From: Methanoplanus sp. FWC-SCC4
GTDB lineage: Archaea > Halobacteriota > Methanomicrobia > Methanomicrobiales > Methanomicrobiaceae
NCBI RefSeq assembly: GCF_032878975.1
Contig: NZ_CP043875.1
Location: 2,162,370 to 2,226,369 of the forward strand
Length of the DNA: 64,000 nucleotides
Direction: 5' to 3'
Shown: positions 34,892 to 43,698 of the stretch, in pieces
How positions within the stretch are numbered: the stretch's first letter is position 1
Layout: each line of letters starts with the position of its first letter
Translations under genes and position numbers: made by a program
The notes under the pieces: generated by a model
Databases searched by the model: none
What the model was told of the DNA's origin: nothing
What the model saw: only the letters and a program-made list of their open reading frames with translations

Positions 34892-37264
34892 TTAAAATTC
34901 AAAAAGGGAAGACTGCCCACCCTTCTTTTTTTCGGCCTCTGAATCCTTTAATTCAGTAGCCTTAATTTTTTTTCGCCCTTTTGGGATATTCTCTTCTTTT
35001 GACTTTACTTTAGATCTGATATTTTTATCCTCACTAAATCCGGATCCGTTTTCTTTTTTGGAATAGTCAGATCCAGGATAATCATGCTCCTCTCTTTTAA
35101 CCTGTTCCAAAACATCCTCTGCAATTTTTTTGCCCAAAATTGCCGACAATTTTGAAAAATCGGCATTTTTTATTTTCTCAGGAGAGCTAAAGCCGTTGTT
35201 GAACAATCTTCTGGCACGTACACGTCCGATATTTCTCAGTTTCACAAGCGGCAGAAGTTCACGTTTTATACCGTGCTTCATACGAAGTTCAACTTCCCTG
35301 ACTCTTACCCTAAGATCAGGTGCCATCATATAGGAAATTCTCGAAGCTGAATATAAAAGCCACTTCATGCTTTCAACAACATTGTAGATATCACCCGGAC
35401 CGACATTGAACCTGGTGCATATTGTCTCATCACCAATTTCATTAATCCAGTTGTCAAGCAGCATTGCGGTTTTTAAAACCGCGAAATCCTCCTCCATTGT
35501 GTCATATGAGAGGCCGACCCAGAGTTCATCCTCATGCTCGTAGAAAAATTTTTCAAGAACGGGCAGATCGTCTTTTTTGACGTACATCGTGTACATGTCA
35601 GGAGTTGTGCACAAAAGCTGCAAAAGACCGATATCCGAGAAAACAGTCTCCTTATTTTCTTTTTCCTCCTCTTTAAAACCTGTTTTGGACGAATCCAGTA
35701 AAATTTTTTCGCCCTCGTTTATGGCGTTCTGCTTCTCTTTTAGTTTTTCCGTAATTATCTCGGCAGTGACCGGATTTATGTAAAGACGTGAAACAAGATT
35801 TCCGTATTCCGTTGCTGAAAGCTGATCACCAAGGCGTGTTATCATCTCGGCAGACTCAAGAAATTCAACTGCATTATCAACAATTTTAGAGAGATATTTG
35901 CTTTTTTTATTCAGGTAGACGTAAAACGTCCTCTCAAGGAAACTGACGAGATCGGCTGATTCCTTTACAAAACCGGTTGAAATAAGAGAGAGTATATGGG
36001 CTGTAATAATTGATTCATCATCAAGACGGGATTTTACGTCCTCTGCCGGTGCATCGATGAACTCTTCGTAAAGACCGTTTGCAGATTCCCTGCCCTTTGC
36101 AATCAGTACTGCCTCTCCGTAAGGATCAAGATGAGGCCTTCCGGCACGGCCTGCCATCTGGCGGTACTCCCTGACAGGGATCGGAACCATGCCAAAACCG
36201 CCTTTAAATCTCATATAATCCCTTATTATGACCCGTCTTGCCGGAAGATTCAGACCTGCAGCGAGAGTCGGGGTAGACGAGATCACCTTAATGTGACCGT
36301 CCCTGAAACCCTGTTCGACAATCTGTCTCTGATCTTTTTTCATCCCTGCATGATGAAAAGAAGCTCCTTTTCCGGTACAGATCGCAAGAATTCTTCCCAT
36401 TTCTGTTTCAGCCGCATCCTCGAGTTTTTTCTGAATTATTTCAAGTTCAGGATCAGAAAAGTCCGATTTTTCCAGCACCTTTGCCATTCTTTTTGCAAAC
36501 CCCTCCGCATTTCTTCTGGAATTTACAAAAACCAGGCACTGGCCTCCCTCTTCTATACAATCAAGACAGAGGTTGGCATCATCGTGTTTTGTAGGGGTTT
36601 TGATCTTTTTTTCCTCAGTATCGGAGTATATTGTATCTGAAAAAAAGACACCTTCCTTTAAATCCACCGGGCGCCATTTGGATGTTACAAGATCAGCCGA
36701 AAGCCACTCTGCAAATTTCTTTGGATTTCCAATTGTTGCAGTCAGGGCTATCACCTGCATATTATCATTGAGGTAACGCAGTTTTGTAATTACCATCTCA
36801 AGAGTGGCACCGCGATCTTCAGAATCGATCAGGTGTGCCTCGTCAAGAACAAGACAGGTTATCATGTTCATCCAGACTGCCCTGTTTCTGAGAAGCGAAT
36901 CGGCTTTTTCACTTGTTGTTATGATTATATCGTTTTTGCCGAGGAAATCGTCCTTTTTATCGAGATCACCGGTTGCAATTCCTACTCTTACACCCTTGTC
37001 TGAAAACTCAGAAAATTTTTCTGCAGCGAGGGCTTTTAACGGAACAACATAGAGGCATTTGCCGCCGTTTTCTATGTGCTTGTGCATTGCCATCTCCGCA
37101 ACAAGTGTCTTTCCGCTTGCAGTCGGGATGGATATCAGGAGATTTTTGTTCTCCAAAAGTCCCATCCTGACGCACTCCTCCTGTGGCGGATAGAGATCCT
37201 CGATTCCTTTTTTTTTGTATGATTCAACAAGTGATTCTGGCAGATGCAGATTTGAAATCTTCAT
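34892..37264 (-). CDS. hel308: Hel308 superfamily 2 DNA helicase
   Basis: A 790-residue 3'-5' helicase that acts at stalled replication forks. Motif I is IPTASGKT (residues 46-53), motif II DEAH in CLVLDEAHLID, motif III ALTATIG. Motif IV-VI segments include LVFVNSRR, STPTLAAGLNLPARRVIIRD and QMAGRAGRP. The winged-helix and ratchet domains follow, with an HhH-like end (LVKLRNIGRVRARRLFNNGF). The last 85 residues are charged and end in QSSLFEF, which resembles a PCNA-interacting (PIP) motif. An ORB-like box lies 12 bp upstream of the start. Confidence 0.96.
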   Translation of the reverse strand: MKISNLHLPESLVESYKKKGIEDLYPPQEECVRMGLLENKNLLISIPTASGKTLVAEMAMHKHIENGGKCLYVVPLKALAAEKFSEFSDKGVRVGIATGDLDKKDDFLGKNDIIITTSEKADSLLRNRAVWMNMITCLVLDEAHLIDSEDRGATLEMVITKLRYLNDNMQVIALTATIGNPKKFAEWLSADLVTSKWRPVDLKEGVFFSDTIYSDTEEKKIKTPTKHDDANLCLDCIEEGGQCLVFVNSRRNAEGFAKRMAKVLEKSDFSDPELEIIQKKLEDAAETEMGRILAICTGKGASFHHAGMKKDQRQIVEQGFRDGHIKVISSTPTLAAGLNLPARRVIIRDYMRFKGGFGMVPIPVREYRQMAGRAGRPHLDPYGEAVLIAKGRESANGLYEEFIDAPAEDVKSRLDDESIITAHILSLISTGFVKESADLVSFLERTFYVYLNKKSKYLSKIVDNAVEFLESAEMITRLGDQLSATEYGNLVSRLYINPVTAEIITEKLKEKQNAINEGEKILLDSSKTGFKEEEKENKETVFSDIGLLQLLCTTPDMYTMYVKKDDLPVLEKFFYEHEDELWVGLSYDTMEEDFAVLKTAMLLDNWINEIGDETICTRFNVGPGDIYNVVESMKWLLYSASRISYMMAPDLRVRVREVELRMKHGIKRELLPLVKLRNIGRVRARRLFNNGFSSPEKIKNADFSKLSAILGKKIAEDVLEQVKREEHDYPGSDYSKKENGSGFSEDKNIRSKVKSKEENIPKGRKKIKATELKDSEAEKKKGGQSSLFEF

Positions 37265-37275
37265 GATTCGGATGA

Positions 37276-37296
37276 CCCCTTCATTTCCACTGGAAA
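37276..37296 (-). other. Origin recognition box-like element 6
   Basis: On the minus strand TTTCCAGTGGAAA, spacer TGAA, GGGG, then TCATC. It lies immediately upstream of hel308 and could affect its transcription as well as replication. Confidence 0.78.
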
Positions 37297-37541
37297 CTGA
37301 TTTATATTTATTAAATTGTAAAAATATGTAATATAAAGCGATCTAATTTTTAATAAAAACCCGGGTTTGATTCTGATTAAGATCATATATTTAACAAAAC
37401 TCTGAAAAGGAATTATTTTGCAAAATACTGGTTCACTAAAAAAAATTCCATCAAAAAAAAGTCTGATATGTATATTTTTGATATATGAAATATTAAAAGA
37501 CATAATTTCAGTTTTTGTTAAAACCCTGAAAAATAAGGTTA

Positions 37542-38084
37542 TTAGTAATAATATTCAAGCATATTAGTTTTTGCTTCTTTCTTCTTTTTATCGAGATATG
37601 AAAAGACACTTTCGTGAGGCAGACCTTCTATGATCATTTCAATAGCCTTTGCGGCATTTTTTACCTGATCTATCTCACCTATGATGGCTACCGTTTTTCC
37701 GTAGACTGAAATTTCCGCACCTGTCATATTTTCGATCTGTTCACGGGATTTGCCTTCCTTTCCGATTATTCTTCCCCTGATTCTCTCCATCTGCTTTGTG
37801 CTGTTGCAGTATGCTGAGAGATCGATTATGTCAAGCATTATGTCTTCGTCTTCTAAAAGGGTATATGCCCTTTCAGGTGAAAATCCCCTGTTTAAAGCCT
37901 TAATTATCTCTCCGGTTTTCATAACATTTATTGCGTCCTCACCCTCAATTGTAATGAGTCCCTCCTCACTTTCGATCGTGAGCTTTGTTTCCGTTTTCTT
38001 TTCGATTTGTCTCTTGGTTTTACCGCCTTTTCCGATAATGACGGCTATTCTGTTTTGATTAACTTTAATTTCCTGAATTGCCAT
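37542..38084 (-). CDS. KH-domain RNA-binding protein (archaeal Dim2/Pno1-like)
   Basis: A 180-residue protein with two KH domains: VIIGKGGKTKRQIEKKTETK near residue 15 and GRIIGKEGKSREQIENMTGA near residue 107, both with the GxxG loop. This is the archaeal Dim2/Pno1 family, which takes part in maturation of the small-subunit rRNA 3' end and partners with RIO kinases; a RIO1 gene lies at 41816. The start at 38084 (MAIQEIKV) has AGGTAGA upstream and is preferred to the upstream Met at 38153. Confidence 0.9.
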   Translation of the reverse strand: MAIQEIKVNQNRIAVIIGKGGKTKRQIEKKTETKLTIESEEGLITIEGEDAINVMKTGEIIKALNRGFSPERAYTLLEDEDIMLDIIDLSAYCNSTKQMERIRGRIIGKEGKSREQIENMTGAEISVYGKTVAIIGEIDQVKNAAKAIEMIIEGLPHESVFSYLDKKKKEAKTNMLEYYY

Positions 38085-38299
38085 ATTGGTATCTACCTGT
38101 GTATTGTGATTAATATTAATCTTTTGAGTGTAAAATATTTGGTGAGGTCTCAATGTTTTTTGGAATTTATCATCCCTTCTCTGCCTTTATAATTGCGTAA
38201 ATTTTTGTGAAGCGGATAATTTTTTCGAAACTCTGAGATATTTTATTATAATGATATCAGGCATTTTTGAGTGGACTGTCTCAAATAAATACTTTTTAA

Positions 38300-38308
38300 T
38301 TATATAAG
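38300..38308 (+). promoter_or_regulatory. TATA box of the lipoprotein gene
   Basis: TTATATAAG lies 17-25 bp before the ATG at 38325, predicting a leaderless transcript. Confidence 0.5.
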
Positions 38309-38324
38309 CAAAAATTCTATCAGA

Positions 38325-39197
38325 ATGAGAAAAGGACTGAATATTCTGTTTATTGCTGTTGTGGCAGCACTTTTTGTCTTTTCTGCAGGCTGTACTTCAG
38401 GTACTAAAAATCCGGCAGGGGCACAAATCAAGTTTGTTGATTCTCTGGATACACCCATGCAGGCGTCCCTGTCCGCACTGCAGGGAGACGTTTTTGCTGA
38501 AATTGAATCCCTTTTTATGAATGCACGGGACTGCGGGGCATATGCAGGAGAGAATTATAGCAATACCGGAACTGATACTGACAAAAATACCTATTTAAAG
38601 TCAGAAATGTCTGCAAAAGTTGCCGGAAATAAAAACATCCTGACTGTTGCATACATAGGAAATGACGGCATTTTAAAAGAGATCGTTCCTGAATCAGAAG
38701 ATATCCTGTCAGGTGACTCACTGACATACCAGGATTCGGTTGTTCTTATGAACAAAGAAAAAGTTCCGATGCTTACAGATCTCTTTGAATTAAAGCAGGG
38801 CGGATATGCGGCAGCCGTTTATTATCCGGTGTTCTCGAAAGACAGCTATCAGGGATTTATCAGTATCACTTTCAGTCCGGAGACTCTTTTGAGTGAATAT
38901 GCCCTTTCCTTAAAGGAAGATACCGGCTTTGAGGTGATGGCTCTCCAGACCGACGGCGTAATATTATATGATCCTGATGAAAAAGAGACAGGAACTCCAA
39001 CTTTTGATAATCCGGCCTATAATGACTTCCCGGATATTGTCAGGGCCGCTGAAAAAATTGTAAAGGAATGGTCGGGAAGCGCTGAATACAGTTATTATTC
39101 GACAGGAACTGATGAAACTGTGAAAAAGAGACTATACTGGACCACGGTTTCTGCCGGGAACAACGAGTGGAGAATAATGGCTGTCATGGATATGTGA
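38325..39197 (+). CDS. Lipoprotein with Cache-like sensor domain
   Basis: This 290-residue exported protein has a signal segment (ILFIAVVAALFVFSAGC) and a lipobox ending at the Cys of SAGC (residue about 23). The mature part resembles the extracellular PAS-like Cache/dCache sensors of methyl-accepting proteins and kinases: helical MNARDCGAYAGENYSNTG, then TVAYIGNDGILKEIVPES and VYYPVFSKDSYQGFISITFS. There is no signalling domain. It could be a ligand-binding partner or a surface protein. The Cache assignment is by eye. Confidence 0.75.
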   Translation: MRKGLNILFIAVVAALFVFSAGCTSGTKNPAGAQIKFVDSLDTPMQASLSALQGDVFAEIESLFMNARDCGAYAGENYSNTGTDTDKNTYLKSEMSAKVAGNKNILTVAYIGNDGILKEIVPESEDILSGDSLTYQDSVVLMNKEKVPMLTDLFELKQGGYAAAVYYPVFSKDSYQGFISITFSPETLLSEYALSLKEDTGFEVMALQTDGVILYDPDEKETGTPTFDNPAYNDFPDIVRAAEKIVKEWSGSAEYSYYSTGTDETVKKRLYWTTVSAGNNEWRIMAVMDM

Positions 39198-39255
39198 AAG
39201 CCTTAAGATTATTGGCCCTTTGATTGTGTGTAATAAAAAGGGCAAAAAAAATTTT

Positions 39256-39660
39256 TTAGAGAAGTTTTTTACCGGCCTCAGGGCCTGGCATGCAGTTGTA
39301 GACATCTGTGACGCTTATAACCAGAAGTCCCTTTGCAGGAAGATTCGGGTTTTTCGCGTGGAAGATCTTCTTTGCCTCATCGTATGCCTCACCGGATGTC
39401 TCAATAACAGCATCGCCTTTGATCTGGCAGCATCCCTTAATTCCCTCTCCGTAGAGGTATAATGCCGCTTTTTTTGTTTCAGCAACATTTGCAGCAGTTT
39501 TCTGCATGAAATTGTCAAGAATCCAGACTGTTTCAGGGTCTTTTAAGTAAACTGTGCCCATCGGAGCAACATTTGGAACCCCGTCCTTTGATGCTGTTGC
39601 AAGAGGTACGACCTTTGCATTTGAAAATGCCTCAACCATTTCTTCGCTTAATTTTACCAT
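39256..39660 (-). CDS. Pyridoxamine 5'-phosphate oxidase-family flavin-binding protein
   Basis: A 134-residue split-barrel protein of the PNPOx-like FMN/F420-binding superfamily: VVPLATASKDGVPNVAPMG at residues about 17-35, WILDNFMQKTAANV and the closing strand LVISVTDVYNCMPGP. Small proteins of this kind bind FMN, F420 or heme and reduce various substrates; the activity here is unknown. It is a single gene convergent with the lipoprotein gene. Confidence 0.85.
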   Translation of the reverse strand: MVKLSEEMVEAFSNAKVVPLATASKDGVPNVAPMGTVYLKDPETVWILDNFMQKTAANVAETKKAALYLYGEGIKGCCQIKGDAVIETSGEAYDEAKKIFHAKNPNLPAKGLLVISVTDVYNCMPGPEAGKKLL

Positions 39661-39763
39661 AACAAATCACTCCTGTGATTATAAATTAATATGACAGTTA
39701 TTAATTTATAGTTAAGCGTCAGTAAAATATACAAAATAATATGCAGTATAGTCCGGTGACCTG

Positions 39764-40549
39764 ATGATGACAGACAGCAATGACAAAATTTTAGAAAACC
39801 GAGCAAAAGATGCCGATATACTGAATGCAATTGACAAATTATCCGGTGATATGGATGAACTCAAAAATGATCTGAGGTTTTACATCAAAAAAACAGAGAC
39901 CGGAATTATACAGGCTGCATATTCAGGTCTTGAAAAAAATGCGATTGATATTCTCTCCGAGAGCTATAAGGAAGAGATAAAAACAGTAATGGAGATAATC
40001 GCGGGCGATTGTCCTATGATCCCGGGATGCTCCGATAAATTTGCCTCAATCCTGAATTCCATGATAAGCGATTACAGAAAAGGGGATCTGAACGGGAAAA
40101 AGGCTGAAGAGTACAGGGAGACCCTTTTAAAAATGAGAGAGTCTGCCCCCTATGCGTCATGCAGTAACTGCTTTGACAAAAATCAGGATATTTTTGACAA
40201 AAGCATTAAAAGATGCGGTTCGTTTAAGGAGCAGTTCTCAGGAAAAAATCAGGACGGACCTGATCTGCCATTACAGGAGATCGATGCGGAGAGTATTGTC
40301 TCATCTTTCCTTGACCCGCTTGCCAACAGGCACAGGTTTAAGGTCATGCAGGAGCTTTACTGCGGCCCGAAATCATTCTCAGAACTGTCTGAGGCAACCG
40401 GACTTAAAGGAGGAAATCTGCTTTTCCACTTGGAAAAACTGTTAAAAGCATCGATGATTCTTCAAAAGCAGGAGAGGGGCGTTTATGTTCTCTCTTTAAA
40501 AGGTGCAGGGGCTTTAAAGGTCTGTGCCGGACCTGATGTACCGCAGTGA
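39764..40549 (+). CDS. Winged-helix (ArsR-like) transcriptional regulator with N-terminal Cys-containing domain
   Basis: This 261-residue protein has a C-terminal ArsR-type winged helix: DPLANRHRFKVMQELYCGPK, SFSELSEATGLKGGNLLFHL and ERGVYVLSLKGAG. The N-terminal 170 residues form a helical domain with several Cys (GDCPMIPGC and YASCSNCFDK), which could bind metal or act as a redox sensor. Both of the first two codons are ATG. It is transcribed away from the flavoprotein gene, with a shared 103-bp intergenic region, and may regulate it (inference). Confidence 0.8.
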   Translation: MMTDSNDKILENRAKDADILNAIDKLSGDMDELKNDLRFYIKKTETGIIQAAYSGLEKNAIDILSESYKEEIKTVMEIIAGDCPMIPGCSDKFASILNSMISDYRKGDLNGKKAEEYRETLLKMRESAPYASCSNCFDKNQDIFDKSIKRCGSFKEQFSGKNQDGPDLPLQEIDAESIVSSFLDPLANRHRFKVMQELYCGPKSFSELSEATGLKGGNLLFHLEKLLKASMILQKQERGVYVLSLKGAGALKVCAGPDVPQ

Positions 40550-40592
40550 ATGATATGGGGATTATTTCGATTAAACTCCGATTGCTGATGGC

Positions 40593-40609
40593 ATCTGTAT
40601 AAAGTCTTT
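40593..40609 (+). repeat. 17-bp word shared with 58498-58514
   Basis: ATCTGTATAAAGTCTTT, followed two bases later by ACATC in both places. It lies in the gap after the ArsR-like gene; origin unknown. Confidence 0.5.
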
Positions 40610-40779
40610 AGACATCGGATTCTTTGAATAAGGAACTGTTGGCGAAACCCTGTAAATAAATTATAATCATCAGAAAACTCAAAAATTAATAATCAGAATC
40701 ACACTTTAAAATCCAAAAAATCCCGGATTTTTCCAAAATTACCATAATTAAATAATCCTAAAAGAGCAGATATAAATTA

Positions 40780-41673
40780 ATGTTTGAAAGTATTGGCAAA
40801 GGCTGGCGTTTGTTTAAGGAAACATTCGCCATTCTCTCAAGGGAAAAGAGCCTTATTCTCTACCCTGTAATCTCCGGAATCATCATTCTGCTGATTCTCG
40901 GCCTGTTGTTCATACCGCTGCTGTTTATATCGGGCACAACCGGCATCAATCCTGAAAATATGGGCATAACAGGATATGTAATCTGGATTCTGGTTCTCTT
41001 TGTAATATTCCTCGTTGTAAGTTTTGTATCATCGTTTTTCAAAGCCGGAATTGTATTCAATGCAACTGAGGTTATAAAGGGAAATGATCCGGCTTTTAAA
41101 GACGGAATCAATGCCGCCTTATCAAAAACCGGTTCATTATTTGTCTGGGCCCTTATTGCAGCGACTGTCGGTATTGTTTTAAGTCTCCTCAGGGAATCAG
41201 ACAACCCTCTTGGACGTATGGTAACTGAAATCCTTGTTGGAATTGCCGGTGCGGTGTGGAATCTTGTCACATTCTTTGTAATCCCTGTGATGATATTCGA
41301 GGACAAGGCTCCCTTCCCTTCAATAAAGGAATCCTGGGAACTTTTTAAGAAGACATGGGGCGAGACCGTCATTGCCGGATTTTCATTTGGAATTGTATTC
41401 ATACCCGCATTTCTTCTAATGGCAGCCTCATTCTTATCTGTAATTGTAGCGCCATTTGAAGTCTTTGCAGGCATGATTGCACTTACAATAATTGTCTTTG
41501 CATTAACCTCAGTCATCGTTTCAGCACTTCAGGGAATCCTTGTAGCCCTTCTTTATCATTACGCAAAGACAGGCGAGATATCATCACTTGTTGAGAGGGA
41601 ATTAATCGAAGGGGCGTTTGTTGAAAAGAAAACCAATAAAAAGACCGGAGAATTCATTCCCGGACAGATCTAA
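40780..41673 (+). CDS. Polytopic membrane protein (DUF6159-like), unknown function
   Basis: This 297-residue protein has about six hydrophobic segments, starting with FESIGKGWRLFKETFAILSR, a helical entry common in a prokaryotic family of glycerophosphoryl-diester-like membrane proteins (DUF6159). Further segments are YVIWILVLFVIFLVVSFVSS, SLFVWALIAATVGIVLSLL and TIIVFALTSVIVSALQGILV. The tail is positively charged. No catalytic motif is visible. It has no operon partner: 230 bp of AT-rich sequence precede it, and it faces the convergent RIO1 gene. Confidence 0.75.
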   Translation: MFESIGKGWRLFKETFAILSREKSLILYPVISGIIILLILGLLFIPLLFISGTTGINPENMGITGYVIWILVLFVIFLVVSFVSSFFKAGIVFNATEVIKGNDPAFKDGINAALSKTGSLFVWALIAATVGIVLSLLRESDNPLGRMVTEILVGIAGAVWNLVTFFVIPVMIFEDKAPFPSIKESWELFKKTWGETVIAGFSFGIVFIPAFLLMAASFLSVIVAPFEVFAGMIALTIIVFALTSVIVSALQGILVALLYHYAKTGEISSLVERELIEGAFVEKKTNKKTGEFIPGQI

Positions 41674-41815
41674 AAATATTTTTTTTACCATATGGACCTA
41701 AATCTTTAATCCAGGGTTTATGAGGCTGATGCGGCAGTTATAGGCGTGTCAATTTTTTAGGCTTAATAAAAGAGAAAAAAATGTCCGGATTTAAACAAAA
41801 TGTTTTAGTCAGGGC

Positions 41816-42604
41816 TCAGGGCATCATCCTGTGTTCGCCGACAATCTCTTTGAATATCTCTTCTTCATCCCTTATATCGCAAAGGCGGCTGAAATATCTG
41901 TTTATATTTTTAATATCGCGAACCAGGAATTTTATTGCCCTTGGATGATCGGGGGTTACTGCCTGACCCATATCGATTATGATGTGTTTCTCTCCGTCAA
42001 AGAGTATGTTAAACTCGGAAAGGTCGGCATGAACGAGGTTTGCATCATTGAAGAGTGTCTTCATATCCCTGATTATTGCAGCATAAATCTCCGCTGCCTC
42101 TTCTTTTGATAATTTTACCTGCCTAAGCTGCGGGTAAGGAACGTCACCTTCACCGCAGAATTCCATTAAAAGTATGTTTCTGTCAAAGTATATTGTCTCA
42201 GGACAGTTTATTCCGGCATCATGTGCACGGGTCAGGTTTGAGTACTCTTTTTTTGTCCAGGCAAAAATGACCTCTTTTTTGGATTTCCTGACAGATGAAA
42301 ATCTTGGATCACCTGCAAGGTAGTCGCCCATTGCCTTGAAGTTTGCAGACTGAATCCTGTATATTTTGATCGCAATTGGTTTTCCGTTTTCATCCTCTCC
42401 GGAAAAAACATTTGCCTCTTTTCCGGTCGATATTGAGCCTCCGATCAGAGATATTCTTTTTTTATGGACAAGTTTGTATAGAGCAAGCAGTGTCTGATCG
42501 TCAAAGACGTTTTCCATCACTTTCAACTGGTCGGCATCCTTGATTCTGACACCTGATTTTTCGATCTCCCGATCAAATTTTTTCTGAATATATTCTCTTG
42601 CCAT
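41816..42604 (-). CDS. rio1: RIO1-family serine protein kinase/ATPase
   Basis: A 262-residue atypical kinase for small ribosomal subunit maturation. The RIO1 nucleotide loop STGKEANVF is at residues 59-67, the catalytic lysine K80 in IAIKIYR, the catalytic loop VHADLSEFNIL and the metal-binding IIDMGQAV. It matches the length of archaeal RIO1. The KH-domain Dim2-like gene at 37542 belongs to the same process, and in many archaea the two are adjacent; here five genes separate them. Confidence 0.95.
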   Translation of the reverse strand: MAREYIQKKFDREIEKSGVRIKDADQLKVMENVFDDQTLLALYKLVHKKRISLIGGSISTGKEANVFSGEDENGKPIAIKIYRIQSANFKAMGDYLAGDPRFSSVRKSKKEVIFAWTKKEYSNLTRAHDAGINCPETIYFDRNILLMEFCGEGDVPYPQLRQVKLSKEEAAEIYAAIIRDMKTLFNDANLVHADLSEFNILFDGEKHIIIDMGQAVTPDHPRAIKFLVRDIKNINRYFSRLCDIRDEEEIFKEIVGEHRMMP

Positions 42605-42657
42605 TATTTGGGAATCCCCCGGAAAAAAATAGTATTTAAATTATTTAATTTTGTAGT

Positions 42658-43608
42658 CTACTGGTTCATATAATCCCTTGCTTCTGCAAGGACTTCAACA
42701 AGACCGTCTGCGGTCATGCCTTTAAGATCTGCCGCATGTATCTCTCCTGCGGCATATGCGGATTCACATTCCTCGTATGAAGAGAATTCACGGTTCCCTC
42801 CAAACTTTTCAGGACGGTTCAGCGGCACGATGTCCATTCTTGGGAATACATGATATTTTAATACCTGGAGGACAGGATTTTCCTCTGTTTCAGGCGGGCA
42901 GAATGCTTTTTTCATCTTCTTCCTTATTGCATCCTCGGAATCAGCCACAGAGATGTAATTTCCTTCGGAGGATGACATCTTTTTACCGTTTAATCCGTTA
43001 ATGATTGGAGTGTGCATGCAGAGCGGTGCCTTTTCACCGATTGTCGGCAGATATTCACGTGCAAGCATGTGAATCTTTCTCTGATCGATTCCGCCAAGCG
43101 CCACATCAACATTGAGCTTTGCAATATCGACCATCTGCATTATCGGGTAAACCATCTGTGATACATGGGGAGCGTCCATGTTTCTTCCGACCTCGTTCAT
43201 GCTTCTTGTTGCACGGTTCAGGGTTATCTGCTGTGCGAGTTTTAAAACATCCAACTGGTAATCAGGGTTTAGCTGGATATCAGTTCCCATTACAAACTCG
43301 ACATTTTTGCCTTTCAATCCAACAGCCTCAAAGCAGCGGCGGTTATATTCGGCAAGCTCCCTTACTTCCTCCATTGTTCCCTTCTGGTTTAAAAAGGCAT
43401 GAAGGTCTGCTAAAAGGACTTTAATTTTAAACCCTGCCTCACGCAAATCCATTAGTTTGTTTATTGTTACGAGATGACCGAGATGTATCTCTCCGGATGG
43501 TTCATATCCGGCGTAAACTGACATTTCCGGCTGGGAAAGCACGGATTTTAATTCATCCTCAGTTACGATCTCGACAGTATTTCTTGTTACAAGCTCGTAT
43601 TTATCCAT
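42658..43608 (-). CDS. tyrS: Tyrosyl-tRNA synthetase
   Basis: A 316-residue class I synthetase of the compact archaeal/eukaryotic type. The HIGH-like motif is HLGH (residues 42-45) in YEPSGEIHLGHL, and the KMSKS-like motif KMSSSEGN lies near residue 210. The tyrosine pocket includes YAGYEP and MVYPIMQMVDIAKLNVD. It starts 53 bp upstream of rio1 on the same strand. Confidence 0.96.
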   Translation of the reverse strand: MDKYELVTRNTVEIVTEDELKSVLSQPEMSVYAGYEPSGEIHLGHLVTINKLMDLREAGFKIKVLLADLHAFLNQKGTMEEVRELAEYNRRCFEAVGLKGKNVEFVMGTDIQLNPDYQLDVLKLAQQITLNRATRSMNEVGRNMDAPHVSQMVYPIMQMVDIAKLNVDVALGGIDQRKIHMLAREYLPTIGEKAPLCMHTPIINGLNGKKMSSSEGNYISVADSEDAIRKKMKKAFCPPETEENPVLQVLKYHVFPRMDIVPLNRPEKFGGNREFSSYEECESAYAAGEIHAADLKGMTADGLVEVLAEARDYMNQ

Positions 43609-43698
43609 TCGTAAATAATAGGATTGGCAGGGGGATTAAGGTATTGGGAATGCAACCGTTTCACCACTTTGAAAAAAGGGGAATATTTAAAAAAATGA

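Noticed and set aside
27914-37296. CRISPR array or transposon ends as explanation for the repeated dyad
   Set aside because: Spacing is irregular (0.4-3.5 kb), copies occur on both strands and lie beside orc1/cdc6; no cas genes or spacers.
40422-40437. TTTTCCACTTGGAAAA resembling an origin box
   Set aside because: Lies inside the ArsR-like gene, has an extra central base and no GGGG string at the right distance; coincidence of the HLEK codons.
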